The translations under genes and the position numbers were made by a program. Of a stretch of DNA of 47,981 bases, positions 22,701 through 33,795 are shown in pieces; the first letter of the stretch is position 1, and every line of letters starts with the position of its first letter. This DNA is from Acanthaster planci (taxonomy: Eukaryota > Echinodermata > Asteroidea > Valvatida > Acanthasteridae). The notes beneath the pieces are model-generated. The model saw only the letters and a program-made list of their open reading frames with translations, was not told the DNA's origin and searched no databases. The stretch spans positions 1,614,720 through 1,662,700 of the forward strand of contig NW_019091371.1 in assembly GCF_001949145.1 (NCBI RefSeq), in the 5' to 3' direction.

Positions 22701-25700
22701 AGAGCCCATAAAACTTACTCTTGTTTAGCAAAAAAAAAAAAACGAAAACGAAGCCTCCAAGCAACAAAAGCAAAATGCCCAAAAGTAAAACACAGAAACG
22801 CAAGACCCAAAGCAAGCAAAAGTCACTATTGTTGGATGAAAGATTTCTCTAGACTTTTATCAAATGAAGTCAACTACCACCAGGGAAAAAGTATTTCTGT
22901 TATCGTAGTCTGTGTCATTTTAACCAACAAGAAAAACTCGACCAACGCAAAGAAGACTGCCAAGGAATAGACTGCACTCTTTCCAAACTAGTATTTCCCG
23001 CAGAAGCCAAAAACTATTAAAGCCTAAAAACGTAAAAACAAGCAAGGCACCTTCTTCGTGATCTGCGCTGATTTTGAAGCAATTTTGGAAGACCAAGCAA
23101 ATAAACAGGACCCCGCCAAACCCCTCCAACACTGTCAAAACACACCGACACAACCCTGCGGCTTTTCTTATGCCCTTCGTGCAATACGATGGTGTCTGCA
23201 TGAGCTTAGAGGCCTACAGAGGACCAGACACTTCTAAAGGCTTTGTAGAAGCTCTTGTTAAAGAAAGAGAGAAAATCAACCACATGTTTAAAAACCCACC
23301 ACTGATTTCTTGGTCTCTTGAAGAACGACAACGATACGATCAAGTCGGCACGTGTTGGATCTGTGAAAAACCAATATACCTTAACGCCAAGTCAAATTGT
23401 CAATGTCCCATACCACAAGAACCAACCACAAAAGCACAAAAAGAAGACTTTCTTTTATTAACCAAAAAGGATACACTGACTACCGTTGCATGCATTTTGA
23501 AAGTGTATCAACAAGTTTAGAAAGGTCAGAGATCACTGTCACGTGATGGGTAAGTTAAGGGAAGCCACCCAAGCTCACTTCAATCTAAAACTCCAAATTA
23601 GGCCCAGCAAAACACCTATTCCGGTAGTACTTTACAATCTAGAAAACTACGACGCCCACTAAATCATGCTCAGCGCTTCTGAGTTTAACCTGGGCAAACT
23701 GTCTTTTATCGCTAAAAACTCCGAAAGATACATTAGTTTCTCATTTGGTCAACTCAGTTTTATCGATTCCTTTCACTTTATGACAATGTCGCTCGACCAG
23801 TTAGTCAAAGCATGTCCTCGAGATGCTTTTCCTTTACTCGAGAACTGTTTTTCTAACCGCACAGAACAAAACAATGCAACAGCTCCAACTACCGCAACAG
23901 AGCCAAACAACGCAACAGAGCCAAACAGCGTTGATTTTTTTTATTACAAATAGGCATTCATCCTTACGAATACATGGACTCAAGACGCAGCGGCCACCTT
24001 ACTCTGAGTTTTATAGCAGTCTTAAGGAAACCCCGAGCAAGGACTACTACGCCAGAGCCCAACGACTTTGGAACGCGGTCGGTTGTAAAACCCTGGGTGA
24101 CTATCATGATTCTCTACGTACAAACAGACACTCTGTTACTCGCTTGCCACCTATGGTCTTGATCCAGCCAACTATCTTACGGCAGCCAGTCTGTATTGGG
24201 ACGCGCTGCTGAAATACTCTAAAGCCGAGCTAGAACTGTACTACTCACGGACGTGAAGCTCTGGTCTTATATTTTATATTTAGACGCCAACAATTTATAT
24301 GGTTGGGCCATGTCACCGCCTTTGCCTTACTGCAATTTTCACCCGGTTACACCAGACACGTTTACTACAGCGCAGGTGTTGTCACTCTCTTCTGCTACAG
24401 CAACCGGTTGTTTACTCAACGGACCATTTAGCCAGGGATGTGCAACTTAAGCTCAGAGCTGGTTCAGTGCGTGTTACCTCTGGCACAATATCAAAGCAGA
24501 AATTAAATTGGATTATGTAACACTTTCTCTAATCATAAAACATATATTCCTGACTCCCACTTAGTCTTCTTGTAATATTTTAAGTCAGGGTACACCCTTT
24601 CTAAAAATATGCTGCTCAAGATATTTCATCCTGTACATTCTGAAAAAAATGTACCACGAAATTGGGGAATTTGGCCTCATTAAAACTTTGTTTGTCCTTG
24701 AAATCGATAAATGAAGAAGATCTATTTAAAATAGATTTTAGTAATGCGTCGGCGCGTCGTCTCGGCATAACCACGGTTGCACCGTACATGCTGCATGCTG
24801 CAACCTGTGTCATGATTGTAGTTGCGAGTTTTTTCGAGAAAGTCGAGAGCGCCTGCGGGGGTAATAACAATCCGTAATACGCATGGAACCAAAGTCGCAA
24901 ATGTGTTTGCACTGGGGCCGCTCGCGGTTGCACATCCCTGGGTAAATGGTACATGTGTACTCGAAATGGACCTCGACTATCCTCAAGACCTCCGCGTTTT
25001 GCACACTGACTTTCCTTTAGCTCCCAAAAACATTAAGATTCTCACTTTCTGAGTATCAACGAGATTTGCTCGTTCTCACAGAGCACACAAAAAAGCCTTT
25101 CCCGGCAGTCGATAAACTCACTTGTTCTTTTTAACCTAAGCGCAAGTACTTGTTGCACTATAGAATGCTTCAACTCTATTTAAAACTTGGTTGCAAACTT
25201 GTAAAAGTACACCGAGTATTAGCGTTTGAACAAAAGCCTTGGATGCGATCGTACATTGACAAAAATAAACTTCATGCCCAAGCCAACTCTGACTTTGAGA
25301 AAGACTTTTTAAAGTTATAAACAACAGCGTCTTTGGTAAACGATGGAAAATTTGAGAAACCATGTTGACAGGTACGTGCTTCGTGATCCCAAAGACACAG
25401 ACCATTTCATGTATCTGGCATCGCAACCCAACTACAAAGCGTTCACAGTTTTCCCCAAGTGTTAGATGGTGTTTGTCAAAATGTACAAAACCAAAACTGT
25501 GTTGAACAAACTGATATACAGCGGTTTGAGTATTTTCGATCTATCTAAAACGCTCATGTATGACTTTTATTACAATCGACTCAAACGCGACTACCAAGAC
25601 AGCGGGTGCTTGTTGTACGGTATACAGACACAGATTCTTTGCTGATTGCGGTGTATACCGAGCACGTGTATGCATATTTTTAAAAAAAATCTAACGCAAG

Positions 25701-26075
25701 CTACATTTACCAAACCATCCCTCAGATCACCCACTCTACGATCCAGAAAACAAAAAGGTAATCTGCAAGTTAAAAGACGAGTTTGGAGAAAAAATCGTGT
25801 GTGTGTGTGCCAACGACCCAAAATGTATTTGATTCTAACAGAAGATGACGAAGAGTTGAAAAAGGCGAAGTCGTTACCAGAAAGTGAATGAGACACGAGC
25901 ATTACCTGGACTGCTCGTTTAAGCGAGAGAAAAAAGCTCTTCAACAACGTCAAGTCGGGTCTTACAGTAACATTGCATACCGTGAATCAAAACAAATTGT
26001 TGCTGTGTACACTAGATACCAAATGGGATAGATCCGTTTAAGTTCATGATGGCTACCAAATTCTAGCTCTAGCTC
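22701..26075 (+). pseudogene. Polinton A PolB, 3' part
   Basis: Type B, protein-primed DNA polymerase in many frames. Motifs in order: HYCWMKDFSRLLS near 22828; exonuclease I CADFEAI near 23063; the Cys pair WICEKP then CQCP near 23360-23410; an HNH-like RDHCHVMGK near 23529; exonuclease II YNLENYDAH near 23634; GDYHD and exonuclease III QTDTLLLA near 24090; polymerase A LDANNLYGWAMS near 24283; DYPQDLRVLHTDFPLAP near 24978; INNSVFGK near 25318; and metal-binding YTDTDSLL near 25620. VNQNKLLLCTLD near 25980 marks the C-terminus, meeting the convergent integrase. It resumes after DIRS-2 with loss of roughly 40-60 residues. A transposon splits it at 24418-24953. Confidence 0.88.
24418..24953. 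mobile_element. 0.54 kb inverted-repeat element in PolB
   Basis: Terminal inverted repeats of about 24 bp (24423-24446 and 24927-24950) share ACCATTTA and the perfect 15 bp core CCAGGGATGTGCAAC. Flanking copies TGTTTACTC (24409-24417) and TGTGTACTC (24954-24962) look like an imperfect 8-9 bp target duplication. PolB coding stops on one side and resumes on the other. The size, CAGGG-type ends and about 8 bp duplication fit a non-autonomous hAT-like element. No transposase is encoded. Confidence 0.7.
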
Positions 26076-27152
26076 AGCCGGGCGGTTATTCTGTATCTTT
26101 GGGTACCACTTGAAGCTCTTCTCGCACAAAAGAACGTGTGGGACTGTCGAGCATGTAGCACAGCATACATGTAGGACCCGTCCTTACTTTTTACCGTTGA
26201 CTTGTTTGATTTCGTACACTTCAACACTCCAAATCGGTTCAATCGCTCTCCTGACTGTACCACCTTCTTATTCCAGCAGATAGTACAAGTACCAAACCAA
26301 ACTGTCCGGAGGCAACAAGGGTAACACTTAGCAACCTTCTGGTGCAGCCGGCGCCAAAGATAGTTCTTTCATTCGATCTAACTTATTTTGCTCATCTTGG
26401 ATCAACCAGGTATTTTCTCGATTTAAAGCCTCAACGACTTGGGGCAACCTGTAACCCATTCTTAAGATTGTTCACTTGGATTTAACATTTCTTCCACCTA
26501 TTGGTGCCCAAACAATCGCTCAGCCAGAGTTCTGTTAAACTTTTCTACGATCACTTGCGATCGATGAACCCCCGGTTCACGTACGAGCACTTTGACACCC
26601 TTTTTAAGAGCTTTTTCTTCAACTGGCCTTTAAATTCCGAGCCGGAATCTATGTTAAGAGATCGAGGCCAAGTTAAAGGAGATATGCCGTAACTTGTTTT
26701 TACAGCGTTCGTTACGTCGTCGGCAGTTTTGCTGGTCAAAAATTCGGCTTCTCTATATCTAAAAGCAACCTCAACCACCGTTACCGCGTATTTATACGTG
26801 CGACAGTAAACATAATTCCAGGGTAAAAACAACACGTCCATTTGTGTGTGTAAGGTTCAGCAAAGTGTTTTTGTAAAGTACTCAGTTGGGGTATATACCC
26901 TGGAGCTGGCAAATTCAACTGCCAAATGGCTTGTTTCGCTAACCAGGCTCTTACTACACTCTTATTGATATCGGTTTTCTGTGTAAATTTTCAACGGTTC
27001 CCTCTCCTTTCCATAATCTCTTGGGCTATATTAAACTTCTTTGAGCTTTGCAGTGGTTTGTTTTGGGGTTTCGCTACACGGGCCCAAGGCCCGAAATCGC
27101 CTGTGCAGGTATTTGGACCTGAAAAGCTCTGCACCCCACAGGATTCACTCAT
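26074..27152 (-). pseudogene. Polinton A retroviral-type integrase
   Basis: Leftward, convergent with PolB. From an ATG at 27152 the frames give VRAWLAKQAIWQLNLPAP near 26960, then DVLFLPW, YKYAVTVVEVAFRYREAE, and NIDSGSEFKG near 26640. The Asp of DVLFLPW and the Asp of IDSGSEF are the expected first two residues of the DDE triad; I could not place the Glu. The C-terminal part shows ATEPIWSVEVYEI near 26230 and SFVREELQVVPKDTE just before the end. It would join element ends to target DNA with a short duplication. Stops and frameshifts occur near 26850, 26550 and 26290. Polinton B has no equivalent. Confidence 0.85.
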
Positions 27153-27204
27153 CTTTTTTTTTTAAATAGAAGGATTTAAATTTTTTTTTACACGTATCGA
27201 TAAA

Positions 27205-27629
27205 TCAACCCAAAAGGGCACTTCCACCCAAGACAAACACAAGTTCTCTTTCTCGTTGATCATCGCTGGGTGTGTAAAAATCACTCAACGTGGGCTCTGG
27301 TGGCAGACCCAACAGCAAGTACCTTCCGATGATTTCGTTATATGTCATCAAAGCTTTGTCTACATTTTAAAAAAATTTTTTAAAAAATTAAATTTTTTTC
27401 TATCTGAAGCCTTTTGAATATGAATTCGCTCTTTTACAAAATTTAAAAGTCGGGTATGATTTTCCATCCACTGTTCTTTTGCTTGGGCAAGTTGTTCTAA
27501 GGCTAAAGCGTGTCTTTTGCATTCTTCGTTGGCCTGTCCTTTTGCGAGGCTGTTAAACATGAAAGTAGACCCCGTAAACGTTATCACATTGACTACAGCT
27601 TCTCCAACTGTCATTAAAACACTTGCCAT
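27205..27629 (-). pseudogene. Polinton A MAS gene (conserved small protein)
   Basis: Begins MASVLMTVGEAVVNVITFTG, an N-terminal hydrophobic segment, then FNSLAKGQ and a charged helical region ALEQLAQAKEQWMENHTR. After a frameshift near 27365 it continues with LPPEPTLSDFYTPSDDQREREL and a short hydrophobic end. The start is supported by the copy in Polinton B (MASALMMVGGAIVN). It is divergent from MCP and upstream of integrase on the same strand. The two hydrophobic ends and central coil suggest a membrane-associated virion component. Function unknown. Confidence 0.7.
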
Positions 27630-27738
27630 GTTTTTGGTTTCGGTTGCGTTTTACTTAAAACCCTCAAAATTCCGACATGCAAATTTTTTGTGCTTTAGTT
27701 TTTTTATGCTTTTAAGTAAAACGCAAACATCTAAAAAC
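27630..27738. promoter_or_regulatory. palindromic divergent promoter region
   Basis: The 109 bp between the divergent MAS and MCP starts holds a perfect inverted repeat, GCGTTTTACTTAAAA (27646-27660) and TTTTAAGTAAAACGC (27710-27724). Each arm lies a similar distance (about 15 bp) from the start codon it faces, so it reads like two copies of one promoter element facing outward. Confidence 0.6.
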
Positions 27739-28015
27739 ATGAACTACGCTAAGAGGCTCAACCTAAACCACCGTATGAAAGTTCCCAGAGCCATCAAAGG
27801 TGAATTGGTCATTACTCACATCCCGAGTACCATAGCCACGGGTCAAAAAACTAAACCGTTAGGTTTCCTCCGTTAGGCATAAACGATGTCATCGTGTTGG
27901 GTAGATCCAAACTCACTTTTAAACTCGAGCTAGACGGGGGATCTGACGACAACCAGACTGTATCCAACAACGTTGCTCAGCCCTTAGAAATGTATAACAA
28001 TTGCCCGCAAAGAAA
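27739..28015 (+). pseudogene. Polinton A MCP, N-terminal fragment
   Basis: From ATG 27739 the frame gives MNYAKRLNLNHRMKVPRA and, after a frameshift near 27870, INDVIVLGRSKLTFKLELDGG and QTVSNNVAQPLEMYNN. A beta-rich start with an asparagine-asparagine-valine turn in this position is what I expect of the first jelly roll of Polinton capsid proteins. Polinton B has the complementary C-terminal half of an MCP and lacks this part. Coding similarity ends near 28015, after which nothing matches. The family assignment is an inference from position and partial similarity. Confidence 0.5.
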
Positions 28016-29093
28016 GTGCCGTGGGCGCACGAGTGACATATTCCTTTCCAGTGTGGGCACCACAAAGTATCTTGGGGTTAACCTGTTACCATGAAAACTA
28101 GCTTTATATGCTGTAATAGCTGATTTGTAGTCTCTTCACCTTCGCAATCTATGATTCCATAGTGTGTGACCCGACATGATGAATACTGGGGTCATAGCAG
28201 AACGCGGAATGAGTGATTTTCGAGTGAAACATTACTGTCTTGATTGTAAAAGTTTCACGTGAAGCGTAAAGGGGATATTGTTCACTGTTCATGTACACTG
28301 TATTTCAGCTATTCTTGTGGCGACTCGTATGATTTTCACTAGGGTTTCTATCTTCACTCCACACACTATTCATTAGTAGGGGCTGTCTGGACGGCCAAGT
28401 CCACGGTCGCGCATACCGGCCTGGCATTCGGGGAATTCGAGGAATTCGGGGAATACAGAATTTCATGGAAAGGAATAACAAGAGATTTGAATCATTTAAT
28501 TGTAATCATACCTGGACATTTGAACCCCCCAAAGGTGACATGTAAATAACACTCTGTATATTTTGAGACAGTTACATTTGGACTCTTTCTGCCGTCTTCC
28601 TTTGCCTTGGTGTCCTTAAATTAATAATTTAAGTGGACCTCCTTAATAGATGGCCTGCCATTACACTTGTAACACGTTATTACAAGAAATCTAGCTATTA
28701 CAATAAAACTAGCTGTTACGTAAACAATAGCAATGCTTTAGCCGCAGAGTGCCCTATGGCGATGCGTTGAACTGGTTATCAAGCTAGTTATAGCTGTCAA
28801 CTTAATGTATTATCTACGAATATCTTAGTTTTAAAAAAGTAAAATGCGCTTTTCTTTTGATCGATTAAATACGTTACGTCCTTAGAAAAATGGAGGATCT
28901 CTAAACGATTTTAAAACCAGAACCAGGTCTCACCCAAACCCAAACCCCAAAACTCAAACTACACTCACACTCACAAACTCACACACTCGCACTAAAAAAA
29001 AACAACAAATTAATTTCGAAGATCGCGTCTGCGTAGTGGTAGCCTCTGGAGACTCTAAGAAATACCTCGGGCGTGAATTCACCATGAAAACCC
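28016..29093. other. unassigned sequence between MCP fragment and gene start
   Basis: No domain recognised. MCP C-terminus and ATPase should be here if A matched B, so this block marks a deletion or replacement. It contains a GGGGAATTCGAGGAATTCGGGG near-repeat (28435-28456) and an (ACTCAC)-rich stretch near 28955-28990. Open codons VCVVVASGDSKKYLGREF near 29025 may be residual coding of unknown type. Confidence 0.45.
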
Positions 29094-29113
29094 CATGGAG
29101 CAAGAAAAGCTTT
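29094..29113 (+). pseudogene. Polinton A small gene, start of the broken copy
   Basis: The bases just before Polinton B read MEQEKL, matching AEQEKL of the homologous gene in B (near 35577). The reading continues as YQRYSVKFGREVV from 46508 on the other side of B. This gene is the target into which Polinton B inserted. The GCTTT at 29109-29113 is repeated at 46508-46512. Confidence 0.7.
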
Positions 29114-29478
29114 AGTAGTAGGTAAAAGAAAGTTCTGGACCAACCCCCCTTTTCCACTCCGCTTCTCACATTCCACCACTTCCACTGACCCGGCGCCGGG
29201 GTTTCCCACTTCACCCACCTAGACCTTTGACCCCAGCACTTCCACTTCACTCGTCCACAAACAAGTTTGACCTTTGACCACGGCACTACCAACACTCGCG
29301 CACAAACAACCTAGACCTTTTACCCTGTGACTATCAAACAAAGAAAGGGAATTTCCCTCGCTACAAGTCTCGACTTGCCCGGCTGAACTCATGACTTCTC
29401 TTAAAGCGCGGCTCTGTTCTAAGCAAAATGCGCTGACTTTACAACCGCCTTAAATAAATGGACTATATATAAAAAAGC
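29114..29478 (+). repeat. Polinton B left terminal inverted repeat
   Basis: Reverse complement of 46170-46507 with scattered mismatches and a gap near 29405-29435. Shared segments include CCACTCCGCTTCTCAC, TGACCTTTGACC, CAAGTCTCGACTTGCCCGG and, at the inner edge, GACTATATATAAAAA. The TATA-like inner edge lies about 12 bp before the start codon of the first gene. Confidence 0.9.
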
Positions 29479-29919
29479 ATGTCGAGTCAAGTCGTCAGAA
29501 AAAATGTAATAAATTTTAAAACCCTATATATAAATAGAGACATGAGCAACCCAAAACACAAACCACTATTAACGACCTTCAAACGATTTAAGAAGGCGTT
29601 TTTAGTAGATTTTGTCAAGCAGTATAACATTCCATTACCGGCACCAAAGCGTAAATTTCACACCAAACCTAAGCTCACTGAAGCCATCCGAACAAATCAA
29701 AGGCAATTCAGGTACCTCCCGCGCCAGTCGTATCGCCAGCTGTTGAAAACGGTCCAAGAACACGATATTCCATTTACACACACGGGCAGAGTCATAAAGC
29801 AAGATCTCAAAGTGATTAAAGCTTACACCAAACCCGAAGAAATTGCAGAAGTTGATATCAGAAATGTGAGACGCTTTCAGGGTAACTACCGTAATTGGGA
29901 GCTTATACCCAGCTTTTGA
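29479..29919 (+). CDS. Polinton B N-terminal PolB region or separate SAP-like protein
   Basis: 147 codons open from ATG 29479, just inside the terminal repeat. A basic segment (TTFKRFKKAFLVDF) then NIPLPAPKRKFHTKPKLTEA could form a SAP-like nucleic-acid-binding helix pair. KAYTKPEEIAEVDIRNVRR is conserved with Polinton A, where it lies directly before the KLRELG segment of PolB. The similarity across the frame change at 29919 suggests this was once the amino end of one long PolB protein. It could instead be a separate terminal gene. Confidence 0.6.
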   Translation: MSSQVVRKNVINFKTLYINRDMSNPKHKPLLTTFKRFKKAFLVDFVKQYNIPLPAPKRKFHTKPKLTEAIRTNQRQFRYLPRQSYRQLLKTVQEHDIPFTHTGRVIKQDLKVIKAYTKPEEIAEVDIRNVRRFQGNYRNWELIPSF

Positions 29920-32900
29920 AATACGATCTCGTGCACTTTTTTGATTTTTATAAGACATTCATCGAGAAGAGAGCATTACACGAATTGAAAGACATCGGCT
30001 CTTATAAATTACAAACGGCCCTCAAAGTGCAGTTTAGATTGGATAAACCCGACCAAACCGACTTAAGCATATTCACCTTTCCGAGCCAAAATATAGTTTT
30101 TGTTGTAATAGTCCCATCATGTTACTGTATAAGTTGTAGGCCGCCCTCTACAGTTGCAATAAAAACACGCCGGAGAGCGCCCCTTGGAAAATGGCCGCCA
30201 TTGTAGTGTGACTCTTCCTTGTACCTACTCCATAAAGATATGACAGTTGTAAGTAAAGCCAACATAAAAAGGGCACTCGCGGAACAGAGGCAAAAACAGA
30301 TAGAAGATGTGGAGGCTCACACACAACGCAGATCGGGATGGATCTTTGATAAAGTTGACGCTTTTTACATCAACGTGGTTAGATTTAATCCGGAAGGCGT
30401 AACCTATATTTCATTACCCAAGGAACTGGAGGACAAAAAGCCAATCATTAACGTTCAAGACAAAGACCAGCAGTGCATCCGATGGGCACTGAGAGCAGCT
30501 TTAAAGTTATATTCGTTAAACGTCAAGCATCAGATACAAACCCAAAATTTAAAATACATGAAAATAGGTCTTCAACTTACACAGAAGCATATAGCCTAAA
30601 TTTCACAAGCGTAAACTTTCCAACGCCTATTTCACAAATTCCACGCATCGCATCGAATCACAGAATAAATTGGCGATCAATGTATTTGGTTACGACAAAA
30701 AAGACGGCATTTACATACTTACACAACGGTAAGGAATGCTGGTGCTTTAACTACATGTCACACTTCCAAACAGAAGAAAAGTTAAGCGGGCACAAAATAG
30801 ATTGCCAAGGGTTAGACGCAGCGGCGTGTAAAGTCGAATTACCCGTCAAAGGCAACACATTTTACAGTTTGAAAATTACAAGAACAAACAAGATACACCT
30901 TTTGTCATTTACGCTGATTTTGAGTCGGTTTTAGAACGCCTTCCACCAACTTCGTCTAACACGGTAAAAACCCAGATCCACAAACCTTGCGTCTATTCTT
31001 ACACGGTCATCAGATGCGACGGTAAATGCATGAGCCAAAAGACGTACAGAGGTCAAGAGGCAGTGGGCGATTTTGTTAGGTCCATTAGTGAAGAGGCCTG
31101 TAAAATTAACGAAACATTTGAAAATCTTAAGCCACTAAAATGGTCGCGCGAGTTACAAAAAATCTACGAAAATTGCAATCGCTTTTGGATTTGTGAAAAG
31201 CTTATTGGAAAGACAAAAGAATCGTATTGTCAGTGTCCAATTCCAAACGAGCCAACGACCAAAGGCTATCGAGGGGCTTACAGATTGGCAAACAAATCTT
31301 GCTTTTATGAACAGCTTTGTATGACGTGTACAAAGCCTATCAACAAATTTAGAAAAGTCAGAGATCACTGTCACGTGACGGAGAAGTAATGGGGCCCAGC
31401 GCACGCCAGTTGTAATTCAAAGTTAAGAGTTGTCCCAAATCAAACGCCCATTCCGGTTATTTTACATAATTTGGAGAAATATGACGCGCATTTAATCATG
31501 CAGGGCGCTCGTGAGTTTAACGGCGAAGAGATTAAATTAATTGCTAAAAAACCGAGAACTACGTTTCGTTTTCGTTTGGCCAACTTAAGTTCCTAGACTC
31601 CTTTCATTTCATGGCAGCTTCGCTATAATCGACTGGTTAAGAATTGTTCACCCGATGATTTTAACTTACTTCGAGAAAGACTCCCAGAAAACACGGATTT
31701 ATTTTTGGAAAAAGGCATTTATCCTTACGAGTACATCGACTCCTTTGACTGATTCCAAGAAACGAGCCTACCGCAAAGAGACGTCATTTATAGTTCTCTG
31801 AAGCTGACCACCGTGACCGAGAAAGAACACGCAAGAGCACAAACATTGTGGCGCATGTTCAACTGTAAAAACCTAGGCGACTACCACGACCTATACGTGG
31901 AAACAGACGTACTATTACTAGCGGGCGTATTTGAGAACTTCCGCAAAGTCTGTAAACAGAACTACGGCCTTGACCTGGCTAACTATTACACGTCACCGGG
32001 ATTATCGTGGGATACTCTGTTAAAACACTCGGGTGTCAAATTAGAACTATTGACAGACACAGACCAGCATTTATTTTTTGAAAGGGCTGAAAGAGGCGGC
32101 ATTTCTAGCGTGGGTGCAAAGCGCTATGCCAAGGCGAACATTCCGAGCTTACCAGACTACTACACAACCAGAGTCGCATGTTATGTATCTAGACGCGAAT
32201 AACTTGTACGGCTGGGCCATGAGTCAATTGTTACCCGTGGGTGAGTTTCAGTGGGTTGGAGGCAAATTTACTTCTGATTTCATTTTTAAACTTCCGCCAA
32301 ATGATTTGCAGCGATACGTGTTTGAAGTCACTTTGGACTATCCGCAAGACCTTCATTCATCACACAACGACTTCCCGCTGGCACCTGAAAATTTAGTAGT
32401 GCCCAATTAATGGTTTTCAGGCTACCGACAAAATTTAATTAGCAAAGGTAAGAAAGTAGCCTCGGTCGACAAATTCGTAGCCACGTTAGCCACAAAACAT
32501 AAATACATAGTTCATTATCGTACGTTGCAAAAGAACCTGGAACTCGGCCTCCAGTTAAAAGAGGTTCAACGCATAATGTCGTTTAAACAAGCGCCCTGGA
32601 TGAAAAGCTACATCGATAAAAACACCGAGTTACCTAAATTAGCCAAGACCGATTTTAAGAAAGACTTCTTCAAATTAAGGAACAATTCGGTCTTTGGCAA
32701 GACGATGGAAAATGTCAGATTCCGATTGGACGGTCATTTATTGAGGGACGAGCAGGATGCCATCAGGTACAAAAAATTTACCTTTAAACCGAATTATAAA
32801 TCGACTACACTATTTAAAGAATGTGGTCTCTCGTTTGTCGAAATGTATCGCGTAAAAACCAAATTAAACAAGCCCATTTACTGCGGCGTAAGCGTCCTCG

Positions 32901-33183
32901 ACATGTCTAAAACTCTAATGTACGATTCTATTATAACGAACTAAAAACCAATTTTGGTAAAAAAGTAAATTTACTTTACACGGACACCGATTCTCTGTTA
33001 GTCCAGATTCAAACTGAAAATTTAAACAGTTACTTGAGTAAGAAGAGCAACTTATTCGACTTTAACAATTACCCGCCTGACCATAAACTTTACAACCCAA
33101 AGAACAAAAAAGTTGTAGGCAAAATGAAAGACGAATTTGGAGGTAACCCTGTAGGCTGTAAAACAATTTTTTACAAAGTTTCT
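29900..33183 (+). pseudogene. Polinton B protein-primed DNA polymerase (PolB), C-terminus missing
   Basis: Order seen: ELKDIGSYKLQTALKVQF, RSGWIFDKVDAFYINV near 30335, QDKDQQCIRWALRAAL near 30460, exonuclease I VIYADFESVL near 30905, WICEKL and CQCP near 31190-31230, RDHCHVTEK near 31360, exonuclease II HNLEKYDAH near 31460, exonuclease III VETDVLLLAG near 31895, polymerase motif YLDANNLYGWAMSQ near 32185, NNSVFGKTMENV near 32683 and YTDTDSLL near 32977. Coding stops after KMKDEFGG near 33140. The last part present in A (to VNQNKL) is gone. Stops and frameshifts occur near 29919, 30210, 30600, 31390, 31560, 31750, 32190, 32410 and 32943. About 110 bp near 30115-30225 look inserted relative to A. 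Confidence 0.9.
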
Positions 33184-33242
33184 TCTTTTCCTTGGTTCAT
33201 TTAATTTATAAACACTTTTAAATAAACATACTTTAAAATAAA

Positions 33243-33533
33243 ATGGCAAGTGCTTTAATGATGGTAGGAGGAGCTATTGTAAATGCTTTGGCATTTACGG
33301 GTTCAAATTTTGTATTTGGCAGCTTATCAAAAAGTAAAGTAGACAAAGAACGCAAACGCCACGACCTAGCGTTAGAGCAACTGGCGCTAGCAAAAGAATC
33401 TTGGGAAGAAAGTTGCATGCACATGTTAGACTTTCTAAACAAACGCCCTTCTGAAGATCGGAAAATTCGCGAGCTAGTATGGATTTTAGACGGAACGGCT
33501 TTAGTAGGTTTTTTAATATACCGGTACAGTTAA
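33243..33533 (+). CDS. Polinton B MAS gene, internally deleted
   Basis: 96 codons beginning MASALMMVGGAIVNALAFTG, with a charged middle (ALEQLALAKESWEES) and hydrophobic end (WILDGTALVGFLIY). Compared with A it lacks the segment containing LPPEPTLSDFYTP, yet stays in frame. The orientation is rightward here and leftward in A, so this gene has been inverted relative to PolB or MCP. The start follows AACATACTTTAAAATAAA, an AT-rich promoter-like stretch. Probably a small membrane-associated protein; function unknown. Confidence 0.7.
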   Translation: MASALMMVGGAIVNALAFTGSNFVFGSLSKSKVDKERKRHDLALEQLALAKESWEESCMHMLDFLNKRPSEDRKIRELVWILDGTALVGFLIYRYS

Positions 33534-33552
33534 GTTCACTTTATTATAAAAG

Positions 33553-33795
33553 ATGGAACAAGAAATTAAAGATAAGTTGGCCGATATGCAAGCTGACCCA
33601 AGCAACATCGAGCATATGCTTGGCGACATACATGCTGACGTGGATCATTGCACCGACATGCTTTTAGAGATTCAAAGCGTGCTAGCAGAAAAGGAATCCG
33701 AAACGTTTAGAAAGCGAAATAAATTAATGGAATACGAGGAAATGTTATTTGTATCGTTGATCGCATTTTCTTTCCAGTTTAAGGTTTTCACGTAA
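33553..33795 (+). CDS. Polinton B small helical protein of unknown function
   Basis: 80 codons: an acidic helical start MEQEIKDKLADMQADPSN, a region with paired acidic and histidine residues (GDIHADVDHCTDMLLEIQ), and a hydrophobic end (MLFVSLIAFSF). The start is preceded by TTTATTATAAAAG like neighbouring genes. The hydrophobic tail runs directly into the MCP fragment, so the last 15 codons may be a deletion joint rather than the original end. I do not recognise the family. Confidence 0.5.
   Translation: MEQEIKDKLADMQADPSNIEHMLGDIHADVDHCTDMLLEIQSVLAEKESETFRKRNKLMEYEEMLFVSLIAFSFQFKVFT

Noticed and set aside
28954-29295. Minus-strand frames of 79-113 codons at the left terminal repeat
   Set aside because: They run across the element boundary and reflect the GC-rich repeat, not a gene.
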